In this document: one piece after another, positions 37,906 to 47,211 of the stretch
Position numbering within the stretch: position 1 is the first letter of the stretch
How the letters are laid out: every line of letters begins with the position of its first letter
Source of the DNA: Mesostigma viride
Taxonomy: Eukaryota > Streptophyta > Mesostigmatophyceae > Mesostigmatales > Mesostigmataceae
Reading direction: 5' to 3'
Assembly (NCBI GenBank): GCA_009746045.1
Contig: RPFO01000080.1
Location: 6,140,184-6,204,183, forward strand
Length of the DNA: 64,000 bases
Notes under the pieces: model-generated
Told to the model about the DNA's origin: nothing
The model's input: the letters and a program-made list of their open reading frames with translations, nothing else
Databases searched by the model: none
Made by a program: the position numbers and the translations under genes

Positions 37906-38661
37906 GCCAAACTTTGTCACACGCGGAGCCCCCTACGCCTTGGGGGTGATATCCTTCATGACTACTTGCCACCTATCCCTGCGAGCCATCTGCCTCCATA
38001 TCACAGACAGACCAGGAGGCTGGCCGGGCGTGAGCCCGTCATTTCTATGGTAACACATGTCCATGCCCATCACGGAAGGTCCACGGATGGCGTCCCGGAT
38101 TCTCTACCACGTCTTGTTTATATATAAGGTTGTCTCCTTGATTAATTAATTAATTAATTAATAGACACGTGACTGTGTCACGTGAGCATAAGTCCTCAGT
38201 GGGAGGGGAACATGGGATGGAATGGATGGTGTAAGCTACCTAGGTCCTAGTTACAGCCCGGGTGTGGGCACCGCGGCCCGAATCGCTATGAATGCCATAC
38301 CTGGTCACACGCGGAGCCCCCACAGGCTTGGGGGTGGTCTCCTTCATCACTACTTGCCATCTATCCTTGCGCACCATCGATCTGCCTCCATATTACGTAC
38401 AGACAAACCAGGAGGCTGCCCGGGTGTAGCCCGTCACGTATAGTGTAGCACATGTCCATGCCGAGTCTATCACGAAAAGTCCACGGATGGCGGCCCTGCC
38501 GCGCGCGGCCGGCCAGTGGCACGCCAGGTGAGGACAGATCGCCCAGGCTGGGCAGGCTTGGTGCCAGCTAGTCTATCTGATGTATCCACCTGATCTGTGC
38601 GGGCCAGGTGCCCGGCTAGGCCCAGGCGCCTGTGCCTCATAATGTGGGAAACATAGGGCAA
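37906..38661 (-). mobile_element. Two minus-strand LINE 3' fragments of the second family, in tandem
   Basis: 38661-38470 encodes an RT carboxyl end on the minus strand: RRLGLAGHLARTDQVDTS, then PGRSVLTW, with a frameshift before the shared WTFRD-like block. Its 3' UTR runs to an ATTAATTAATTAATTAAT tail at 38138-38162. A second copy of the terminal region fills 37906-38137. The same module occurs at 1641-2030. Confidence 0.75.
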
Positions 38662-38693
38662 ATCAGCGTACCATTTTCAGAGGAGGACCATTT

Positions 38694-39240
38694 TTGCTGC
38701 GTTCCATTTTCAGAGTAGGACATGCTGCTCATGTCCGCAATGAGGACCTGTACCAGGGCATGCCATATATCACCAGCACCATTAAGCAGCGGCGCCTGCA
38801 GCTAGTAGGGCACGTACCTAGCTCGCACCAACCAGGTAGACACCTAGCTCACGTGCCCCCCCCGCAGCTGGACTGCGACCAGCTCAGCCTGGCCGGCACC
38901 TCCTGACGTGGGCCGGGCCCCCTGATGTTAGACGCCGCAAGGCCCGGCGCACCTTCAAAGAACAGCTAGTAGAGGACATGGGGGGCCTAGGCCTCTCCGT
39001 GATTTGGAAGAAGATGATGGACAAGGCCAAGTGGGCCCAGGTCATAGAGGACAACGAGCCCCCCCCTGTGGGGAAGCGCCCGCGTGTGCAAACCCACGGG
39101 AGGCATGCCAGACAGCTCCCCTAGGGCAGCGTGATGCTGTGTAGATAGACGTGGTAGTAATGCTGTTAGATAGAGGTTGTAGGTAGCTGATATAGATAGA
39201 TTAGACCGGTAGGACTGTTTGCACCCATCCATCCATCCAT
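38694..39240 (+). mobile_element. LINE RT C-terminal fragment ending in CCAT repeats
   Basis: The frame reads HVRNEDLYQGMPYITSTIKQ and RRLQLVGH, is interrupted by a small insertion near 38815, and resumes with RTFKEQLVED, GLGLSVIWKKMMDKAKW and a stop near 39122. Then come TAGATTAGACCGGTAGGACT and TTTGCACC followed by CCATCCATCCAT. It is about 95% alike by eye to 54540-55058. Severely 5'-truncated: the catalytic RT core is absent. Confidence 0.85.
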
Positions 39241-41146
39241 TGCGTCTGAGCCCCAAATTCGGTCAGACCAGTTGCATTCGATGCGCTTTTTTCAGACGCA
39301 CACGCCAGTATAATCGGTTACGGCTGAAACGCAGTATTGCCAAAGTTACGCACGTGACCAGCTATGACGACTACCAAAGCAAAACGAGGGCTGGAAAAGG
39401 AGCTGGCCCAGCTTCCCAGCGCCCAGCCCAACCCTCTCGCCCTCGCCATTGTTCAGCCGACAGGCTTACCCGCCAAACCCTCGCCAAGCGCCTCGCCTGA
39501 ACCCAAGAAACCATGCCACGATCGCCACAAATGGAGCCAATACTTGCCCGGCGACGGAATGTTCTCCCTCTTCGAGTGGCAGAGACTATCGCCGCAGGAA
39601 CGGCGTCGAGGTTCTCGAGTTCCTCGTACAGGAACGGAAGCTCTTCGTGGCCCCGAAGGGGGGGGCGGCTATCGACTACCGCGACACGTCCTGGCTCTAC
39701 ACCTTTGACGAACCAAGCCAACGCCTGTTTATCTTGACCAGCCACTACCAGCGCAACGTCGGCGACATCACCAGAGCGATCAACGCCAGCCTCGCACAGC
39801 CGGCTGCCCCATCGGCTCCCTCCCTCTGCAAGGATGACATCCGCGCAGTGCTGGAGGAGCACGTGACCTGGCCGCTGGCCGAGAAGCTGACATCGCTGAA
39901 CACCACGCTCAACACGGTGGAAGCCCGGGTCTCCAACGTGGAAACCAAGGTCGTCCACAAGCTACAACCCCAGTTCACGGCGCTACACACCGCGGCGCAG
40001 GCTTCGGAAAAGCATGCTGCACTTGTCTCTCGCCTTAACCAGGTGGAGGGCAAGTGTGGCGTGCTCCTGAAGAAGCTTGAGGCCATCACCGCCCACACCG
40101 AGGCCCTGGCCACACAGGTCCCCAAGATAGCGGAGCAGACGGCCACCATTGCATCCCAGCCACCCCGGCAGGATGCTGGCGACCTCCCGCCGCTCTCCTA
40201 CGCGGACCTGCTGCGGTCAGCGACCGCCTCCACCACCGACGCCATCGCCACAAAGCTCCAGGAGCTGGAGGACCACCGCCAGGCCCAGCAACGGGAGGTC
40301 ACCGACCGCGCTCGCCGCGAGTGCCGAGTGGTGCTACGTCGCTTCCCCCAGAAGCCAGGTGAGACGTCAACCTCTCTTGCTGACGAGCTCAAGAACCAGC
40401 TTCTTACCCTCATGGGCCTGGTAGGTGAGGTAGAACTGCGTGGGTGCCACCGCCTTCCCCACTCACGGGACAAGGCGGCTCCCCCACCAGTCCTACTCAC
40501 CTTCCCCTCCCCTGAGGATAAGCAGCGGTTCCTCTCTCGTCGCAAGCGGTTGCACGACCTCACCTGGACGCTGGATGACGACCTGACCCCCGCTCAGCAA
40601 CAGCAGCGACGCGACCGGTGGCCGGAATACCTCCGCCATAAGCAGGACCCCCAGAAGCCCAAGGTGTACTGGAGGGGCGGGGACCTGATGATCAACCACA
40701 AGATGTGGACGCCCCCAGCGGGCTAGAATAGCAATAGCCCTAGCTTGTAACCATTGGCGTCACTGCCGCTAAGGCAGCCATGCCTAGAATGTTGCCTAGC
40801 TGTGCCAACACACCTAGTCACGTGCCGCCAACGCACGGTACACAACCAGCCATAGCCTTAGCCTAGTCCTAGTACAGCCATGCCACGCCCTGGCTATGTT
40901 CAGATTACCTGCCCACGCTCCTTGCTATGATATGCTCACATGGGTCTTATTGCACCCACAGTTTGCCGGATCGTTAGCCTGTCCTTTTAGCTAGCCGCGC
41001 CCGATTGCAGCTGTGGCATGCCTTTGGCATGAAGGAGACTGGGGGTCTCTGCCCTTTCTCCTGTAGTGCACACACAGGGATTAAAAGCACTTCGGTGCTC
41101 CGTGACTCCCCAACGGGAGCACGAGTTTAATTAATTAATTAATTAA
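39241..41146 (+). mobile_element. ORF1-only LINE, inserted between CCAT repeats
   Basis: The element starts right after CCATCCATCCAT (39228-39240), has a 123-bp 5' leader, one ORF1-type gene (39364-40726), a 3' UTR (40727-41130) with the GGTGCTCCGTGACTCC hairpin, and a (TTAA)n tail, and is followed directly by the long CCAT array. No RT frame lies between ORF1 and the 3' UTR, so it is non-autonomous by structure, resembling half-L1 (HAL1) elements. Flanking by the same microsatellite on both sides suggests targeted insertion. Confidence 0.8.
39364..40726 (+). CDS. LINE ORF1-like protein, frame interrupted once
   Basis: Two frames make one protein. The first (from ATG 39364) gives a basic, Pro-rich start and HDRHKWSQYLPGDGMF, SLFEWQRL. 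Near 39590-39600 the sense moves one frame to NGVEVLEFLVQERKLFV, WLYTFDEPSQRLFIL and onward to a stop at 40724-40726. The middle (about 39830-40310) is a heptad-rich coiled coil with repeated Leu/Val, Gln and Glu. The C-terminal third ([35 protein letters not shown], then [17 protein letters not shown]) resembles the RRM plus C-terminal domain of L1 ORF1p-type RNA-binding chaperones. A single-base indel most simply explains the shift; the rest is intact. Assignment rests on architecture, not on a database match. Confidence 0.75.
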
Positions 41147-42224
41147 TCCATCCATCCATCCATCCATCCATCCATCCATCCATCCATCCATCCATCCATC
41201 CATCCATCCATCCATCCATCCATCCATCCATCCATCCATCCATCCATCCATCCATCCATCCATCCATCCATCCATCCATCCATCCATCCATCCATCCATC
41301 CATCCATCCATCCATCCATCCATCCATCCATCCATCCATCCATCCATCCATCCATCCATCCATCCATCCATCCATCCATCCATCCATCCATCCATCCATC
41401 CATCCATCCATCCATCCATCCATCCATCCATCCATCCATCCATCCATCCATCCATCCATCCATCCATCCATCCATCCATCCATCCATCCATCCATCCATC
41501 CATCCATCCATCCATCCATCCATCCATCCATCCATCCATCCATCCATCCATCCATCCATCCATCCATCCATCCATCCATCCATCCATCCATCCATCCATC
41601 CATCCATCCATCCATCCATCCATCCATCCATCCATCCATCCATCCATCCATCCATCCATCCATCCATCCATCCATCCATCCATCCATCCATCCATCCATC
41701 CATCCATCCATCCATCCATCCATCCATCCATCCATCCATCCATCCATCCATCCATCCATCCATCCATCCATCCATCCATCCATCCATCCATCCATCCATC
41801 CATCCATCCATCCATCCATCCATCCATCCATCCATCCATCCATCCATCCATCCATCCATCCATCCATCCATCCATCCATCCATCCATCCATCCATCCATC
41901 CATCCATCCATCCATCCATCCATCCATCCATCCATCCATCCATCCATCCATCCATCCATCCATCCATCCATCCATCCATCCATCCATCCATCCATCCATC
42001 CATCCATCCATCCATCCATCCATCCATCCATCCATCCATCCATCCATCCATCCATCCATCCATCCATCCATCCATCCATCCATCCATCCATCCATCCATC
42101 CATCCATCCATCCATCCATCCATCCATCCATCCATCCATCCATCCATCCATCCATCCATCCATCCATCCATCCATCCATCCATCCATCCATCCATCCATC
42201 CATATCCATCCATCCATCCATCCA
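41147..42224. repeat. (CCAT)n array, about 1.08 kb
   Basis: About 269 tetranucleotide units with a single visible interruption (CATATCC near 42202). It separates two ORF1-type LINE copies. Because the unit is four bases, every frame is open on the minus strand and reads as repeated MDGW, which is not a protein. Confidence 0.99.
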
Positions 42225-42584
42225 AGAAACAGCTTCTTACCCTCATGGGCCTGGTAGGTGAGGTAGAACTGCGTGGGTGCCACCGCCTTCCCCACTCACG
42301 GGACAAGGCGGCCACCCCACCAGTCCTGCTCACCTTCATCTCCCCTGAGGATAAGCAGCGGTTCCTCTCTCGTCGCAAGCGGTTGCACGACCTCACCTGG
42401 ACGCTGGATGACGACCTAACCCCCGCTCAGCAACAGCAGCGACGCGACCTGTGGCCGGAATACCTCCGCCATAAGCAGGACCCCCAGAAGCCCAAGGTGT
42501 ACTGGAGGGGCGGGGACCTGATGATCAACCACAAGATGTGGACGCCCCCAGCGGGCTAGAATAGCAATAGCCCTAGCTTGTAAC
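42225..42584 (+). mobile_element. Second ORF1-type LINE copy, left part (truncated, interrupted)
   Basis: It begins inside ORF1 (CAGCTTCTTACCCTCATGGG at 42231), directly after CCAT repeats, and encodes the last 104 residues of ORF1 nearly identically to 40394-40726 ([30 protein letters not shown]). The 3' UTR is broken at GTAAC (42580-42584) by the LTR retrotransposon and resumes at 51823. The matching uninterrupted site is at about 40757-40765. Confidence 0.9.
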
Positions 42585-42962
42585 AGTTAGTCTAAGTCTC
42601 CCGCCTGTAGCCTAAGTGGACACGTGCCAGCACCGCCGGCGCCCAATTGGGTACTGGGACGGTGCTGGACTAGAGCAGTCGTGGCATGGACACGTGGCTA
42701 TACTCAGTATGTGATGAGCCGGTACCTCAGTACCGGGACTGTAGTTGTCATGTTAGGACTGACTAGATCAGGTTGTAACTGATAGGCTAGTCCGTCCAGG
42801 ATCAGTAAGTTAGTTTAACTTACGCAAAGTCTGGCCAGCCATCGTTGACGGCTGGCCAGCAGTATATGTGCCATTCTATCCTAATGCCAAGGTGTCTCGT
42901 CGTTCACGCACACACACGCCATTTGGCAGTGCCCGAGCATTCCAGCTTTGTGTTGCATAACT
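42585..42962 (+). repeat. 5' LTR (378 bp)
   Basis: Starts AGTTAGTCTAAG and ends TTGCATAACT; the terminal AGTTA/TAACT pair is a perfect inverted repeat replacing the usual TG...CA. It contains three short hairpins: CCGGTAC/GTACCGG (about 42719-42737), GTAAGTTA/TAACTTAC (42805-42823) and CTGGCCAGCC/GGCTGGCCAG (about 42831-42859). Confidence 0.97.
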
Positions 42963-43066
42963 TGCATTAAAAACCTCCAAAAACATACACGACAAAACGA
43001 CGAGCGTGCGAAACGTACAGTTCGCAAACACCCATTTCCATTTTTTTTACCCATCTTTTTGAACTA

Positions 43067-44616
43067 ATGGCTCCCAAGAACAACAAGGGAAAGGCCCTTG
43101 TGGGCGCGACTTCCTCGGAGGAGGAGTCGCCGTCGGTGACGAGGTACCAGTCGTCGTCGTCCCCGATGTCCGATGACTCGGGGACGTCGGACTCGATCCT
43201 GGAAGTATGCGCCAGGATTACGAGAACCGGGATGCTCAGGATCCCATGCATCCTGAGGATGCGGCGATGGCGGCAGCCGACCCGACGTACCGTGACGTTG
43301 TGGAGAACGTCGTGGTGCGCGTTCCCCTGATGCGTAGGGCGCGGGGGTCGACCCCGGTGGTGCGTCAGAGGGGACCACCATATGCACCACGTGGTGCGGG
43401 GGCGGGGCCCGAGTCGGAGGAGGAGGAGAGTGGGGAGTCCGACAGCGTGTCGGAAACCAGCTCGCTGGGTTTGTTTGGACTGCAGCCATCGTCGGCAGAC
43501 GAGGCGCGCAGTGCGCAGGTGGCAGCAGATGCTGCCATGGCGCAGAGCCTGCAGGAGCAGGAGTCCGCAGAAGAGCGGAGGTTGGCAGTGCGCGCACGTG
43601 AGCGCGCCCAACAAATGGAGGATGCTGCCCAGGTCCGCGCGGCATTGATGAGGAGGTCAGAGTCGCCGAGGTCAGCGTCGCCGACCCATGAAGTGGTGCG
43701 GAGGGCGGACCTGGCGTGTTTCCAGCGCCTTCGACGGTCGGCAACGATCCCGAGGGAGATTGATGGAGTGCTGCAGGAGTCGGAGTATTCTTTGACGGGT
43801 CCGTCGGCGTCCGAAGCGGACGACCTGGTGGAGATGACGCCGGCTATGCAGGCGCGAGAGAAGGAGGCTCAGAGGAGGCTCGCGGTCTTCAAGGCGGAGA
43901 GGGAGAAGAAGCAGCGGAGGCGGAACGTGATCGCGCAGAGGAAGCTGCGCGAGCAGCAAGAGCGTGACAGGGCGGAGGCGCTCGCGGCCAGGATTCGGGT
44001 GAAGATGTCTCACACCAAGGTGAGGTGTGAGCGTCTCACCCGCGACCTGAAGAGCTGGAAATACCGGAAGGTCGCGGAGATAGCACCTTTGCAGGGGCCG
44101 GCTCGTCGGGAAGCCGAGGAGCGCTACCGCAGGCATCTGGCCGCCTGGGAGGAAAGCGTAGGTCGCCTGGAGAGGCGTATGCTGAAGCAGCGACGCCGTA
44201 TGTCGAAGAACATCAAGAAGGCTGCGGTGAGGGGATGCATGGGGGAGGCGGTAAGAGCTGAATTTGGTTTGATGCCGGATGAACGCATTTCTACCGAACA
44301 ACTCTACCATTTTTTGTCGCAGCCAACGCATACCATTTCAAACCGAGACGGCACAGCGGCAAGGACCAGGGTGACGCACCGGGGCGAACCCGGTCCAGCG
44401 ACCTTGTCCACCGGGAGGACATCCGGAGGCAACTCCACCTGGCCCAGCAGATGCTGGAGAGGGGCGGGAGCTCACCCCGGGCGAGCATGGCCGCCTAGCA
44501 GACACGGTGGCGAGGCTGGTGGCCTCGCTGAAGCCAACAAAACGCAGGGCACCGGAGGAGGCGTGCCAGCCACAGCAAAAACGCAGGAGGGACGAGAGGG
44601 ACGAGGGGGAGGATGA
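43067..44616 (+). CDS. Upstream gag-region frames of the LTR element (charged, coiled coil)
   Basis: A first ATG at 43067 gives MAPKNNKGKALVG and a Ser/Glu-rich stretch. At about 43200 the likely sense passes to a second frame (43207-44616) with long Arg/Glu-rich helices (RERAQQMEDAAQVRAALMRR, KEAQRRLAVFKAEREKKQRR). From about 44330 the frame loses coding character, while other frames hold the sense (REDIRRQLHLAQQMLERG, then GRLADTVARLVASLKP). No known domain is recognised; the charge and position suggest the N-terminal part of Gag. At least two frame changes are needed to read it through. Confidence 0.55.
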
Positions 44617-44698
44617 CGGGGAGAGGGGGGGCAACCAGGGCAGGGGTGGACATGGCACCCAGGAGTCTGCACCAACACGGCACGAGGGCGGGGAGCGG

Positions 44699-44730
<32 letters not shown>

Positions 44731-45534
44731 GCAGCAGCAGCCACAACCAGCAGGAACGACCACAACCTCCAATATGGCCTTGAACAGGCCCAGGTTTGAT
44801 CCAAAAAAGAAAGAGGACAAGCTAGTGTTTCCGGGTTTGCCAGAGGGCCACACCCAGGACGAAGCTAGGGAGTGGTTGTTTAAGTTGTCACATGCATATG
44901 CTAGCGACAATGTCCGTGATTGGTTTGCCTCTCTACGTGCGTCCACACCCATCCATCAATCTGCCAAGCCTATCCAGCAGTTGGTACAATTGTACCAAAA
45001 GCGTGCCAGCAGCGGGGTAGACGTGGCAGAAAATGTGTTGTGGGCGCAGTTCATGGTTGATCTTAGGGCACTTGTTACCACGGGGGAGCACTTAGAAGTG
45101 CTTAAGGGCTTCCAGTGGATAGAGGCCTATAAGGTCAATAAGCGTGACTATGTGAGTGACAACAAAAAATATGTCATGTACATAGAGGGAGATGAGGAGC
45201 TGAAGAAGCTCAATGCCAAGTACCTAGTACACCTATGGCTACAAAAGGCAGAACTGGACCCACCACCCTGTCAGTAATCCTGGCAGGTCTAAAGGATAAG
45301 TGGGAGGACTTTAGGAAGGCAATGGCCTATGTGCAGCAATGCCTAGAGCCGTTTGCTGCTGCAGCCAAGGAGGGAAAGGTGAAGCAGGTAAAGGGGGAGG
45401 AAGCCTCAGGTACGGGGCTCTCCAAGAAGCAGATGCAGTCGCTGGTAGCCCAGGTAAAGGCGGTAATGGGGGGGATAAAAACAAAAACAACAAAAGTGGG
45501 GGAGGTGGAAACAAGGGGGGGGAAAGAACAATAA
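44507..45534 (+). CDS. Gag capsid-like region of the LTR element
   Basis: The frame 44507-45277 starts in the basic KPTKRRAPEE region, passes a Gln run (about 44700-44740) and then a globular helical segment: LVFPGLPEGHTQDEAREWLF, WFASLRASTPIHQSAKPIQQ, VAENVLWAQFMVDL. This is typical in size and position for a Copia Gag. Sense then moves back one frame near 45255 into 45235-45534 (TLSVILAGLKDKWEDFRKAM, KKQMQSLVAQVKAVMGG). The junction lies within repeated ACC triplets (ACCCACCACCC). Confidence 0.7.
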
Positions 45535-45596
45535 CAATAAAAACAGAAAACAAAGTGGGGGAGCTAGCAAGCCAGGGGGTGCTAAGCCAGCAGGGG

Positions 45597-45838
45597 GGGA
45601 CAAGAGGTTGCCTCATGACCCCACCAAGCATTGCACTAGGTGCCTTTGTAAGGGGCACCTAAAAGATGACTGCTGGAAAGGCAAACCCGACTATGGTTCT
45701 GACGTTGATGTTTGTCCTGGATGCTGGAAAACACGTCACCCCATTGCAGCAGGAGCGCGCTGCACGGCACCCAGGCACAACAAGACCACGCCAGGGCGCT
45801 ACAACCGCGCGGGGGCGGCAGACCAGGGACACCTGTAA
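45597..45838 (+). CDS. Zinc-knuckle nucleocapsid segment
   Basis: The frame around 45608-45838 reads HCTRCLCKGHLKDDCW, a perfect C-x2-C-x4-H-x4-C knuckle, followed by a second cysteine cluster CPGCWKTRHPIAAGARC. It is the RNA-binding end of Gag, again in a frame different from its neighbours, and stops at 45838, inside the start of the integrase frame. Confidence 0.85.
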
Positions 45839-47198
45839 GCTACCCTCACCATTTTTCACAAATGGTTTCCTGTTACCTTCTGTCTGCCAAGTGTTGCCTG
45901 AGTGTGATGATGTGGATTGGGAAGTGGCATATGACATGACACTGTCACACATGATGCGTGACCCCACCATAGCTTCCCTTAGTGCAGCAGCAGAAAAGGT
46001 AATCACGTATGGTGCTCTAGCAGAGCAACTGCACAAGGTTATGGGCCATGAGGCTGTGGCTGAAAGGCTAGCCAATAAAATACAAGGCCATGATCTGGAA
46101 CAGATGTGCAGGCACGTACGTAAGCACTGTGAGCAATGTCAGCTATATGCTCCTAAGCCCAGAAAATGGCATGTGGCCACACCACCACTGGCTAGAGGCA
46201 AACTGGTTGGGGATGTTATACACGTGGTGAAGGACACGGTATACTACCTAGTCATAAAGGATGCCTGGTCAAGGTTTGTGGTAGTGGAGCCCCTGCCTGG
46301 GATGGATAAAGAGCAGCTGCACAGAGCTTTACAGATAGCCTTGGCACGTTTTCACCCCATTGAAAAAGTAATGCTGGATCAGCAGTTTCTCTGCATCCAG
46401 GACAGGAATGACCTGCCCAAGATAGAAGTGTCTGGGGCTCAAGATCATGAACGTCAGGGGTTGGTAGAACGTACCATGAGAGCCATCAGGGATGTGATAA
46501 GAAAAATGCCATCCAGGTTGGCTGACTCTGGTAGCTATGCTGACAGGGCATCTTGGGCAGCAGGGGTGACTACCCAGCTAAACGCCAAACCAATAATGTC
46601 CTCACCTTTTGGGGAAATCACCCCAACTGGCCTTCAGTCAGGCAGCTATGCTTCAGAGGTACACACTCACTACAACACACAAAGGCAGCACTTAGCCAAG
46701 TTGCTGGCAAAGAAAGACAAAAACAATGCCAGGCCTGTGTTTGAAGTGGGGGACCATGTGTTATTTTTCAGAGAGGGTGACAGAGGAAGAGCACACTCTG
46801 CCAGATGGCACGGTCCAGCTGTAGTCACCAAAATTCATGAAGAAGGGACTGCAGTCACTATACAACATGACAGAGAGCGTGTGGTCAGCAAGCATAGACT
46901 CAAGCTTTATTACCCACCACTGGCAGACGTGTCAGGGGTAGAATTCTTGGACATGGATTCAGAGCAGGAGTCTGGTGGATTGATCTCACCCAATGAATTG
47001 GCTAAGGACGTCATTGATGCAAGCACTAGTACCACAGTAGAAGCTCCTGTGTTCCTCAGTAGTGCAGCCCCACTACAACCCAATAGTCCACCTGGGCAGG
47101 AGGACGGTGCACAGGGTGAGCAGCAGGTAGCACCTCCCTCACACCTGGAGGAGTCACAAAAAAGCAGATCCTGTCGTTCCCAGGAAGTCATTTGCTGA
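45666..47198 (+). CDS. Integrase of the LTR element
   Basis: Convincing similarity starts near 45840. The zinc-binding HHCC part is LHKVMGH (H-x4-H), then CRHVRKHCEQC. The core has the catalytic triad in GDVIHV (Asp), VMLDQQFL (Asp) and GLVERTMR (Glu), with about 29 residues between the last two, slightly shorter than the usual 35. It is followed by a C-terminal module, VGDHVLFFREGDRG then RWHGPAVVTKI, resembling a GPY/F-type domain. The frame ends at TGA 47196-47198. The next enzyme block is one base forward and joins at the run CACAAAAAAGC (about 47156-47166). All catalytic residues are present. Confidence 0.9.
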   Translation: MTAGKANPTMVLTLMFVLDAGKHVTPLQQERAARHPGTTRPRQGATTARGRQTRDTCKLPSPFFTNGFLLPSVCQVLPECDDVDWEVAYDMTLSHMMRDPTIASLSAAAEKVITYGALAEQLHKVMGHEAVAERLANKIQGHDLEQMCRHVRKHCEQCQLYAPKPRKWHVATPPLARGKLVGDVIHVVKDTVYYLVIKDAWSRFVVVEPLPGMDKEQLHRALQIALARFHPIEKVMLDQQFLCIQDRNDLPKIEVSGAQDHERQGLVERTMRAIRDVIRKMPSRLADSGSYADRASWAAGVTTQLNAKPIMSSPFGEITPTGLQSGSYASEVHTHYNTQRQHLAKLLAKKDKNNARPVFEVGDHVLFFREGDRGRAHSARWHGPAVVTKIHEEGTAVTIQHDRERVVSKHRLKLYYPPLADVSGVEFLDMDSEQESGGLISPNELAKDVIDASTSTTVEAPVFLSSAAPLQPNSPPGQEDGAQGEQQVAPPSHLEESQKSRSCRSQEVIC

Positions 47199-47211
47199 GA
47201 TTCTTAAGGCC

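Noticed and set aside
41135-42396. Minus-strand open frames of 360-417 codons reading repeated MDGW
   Set aside because: They are created by the CCAT tetranucleotide array, which lacks stops in all minus frames; the same happens at 52208-52784. No protein family or coding bias supports them.
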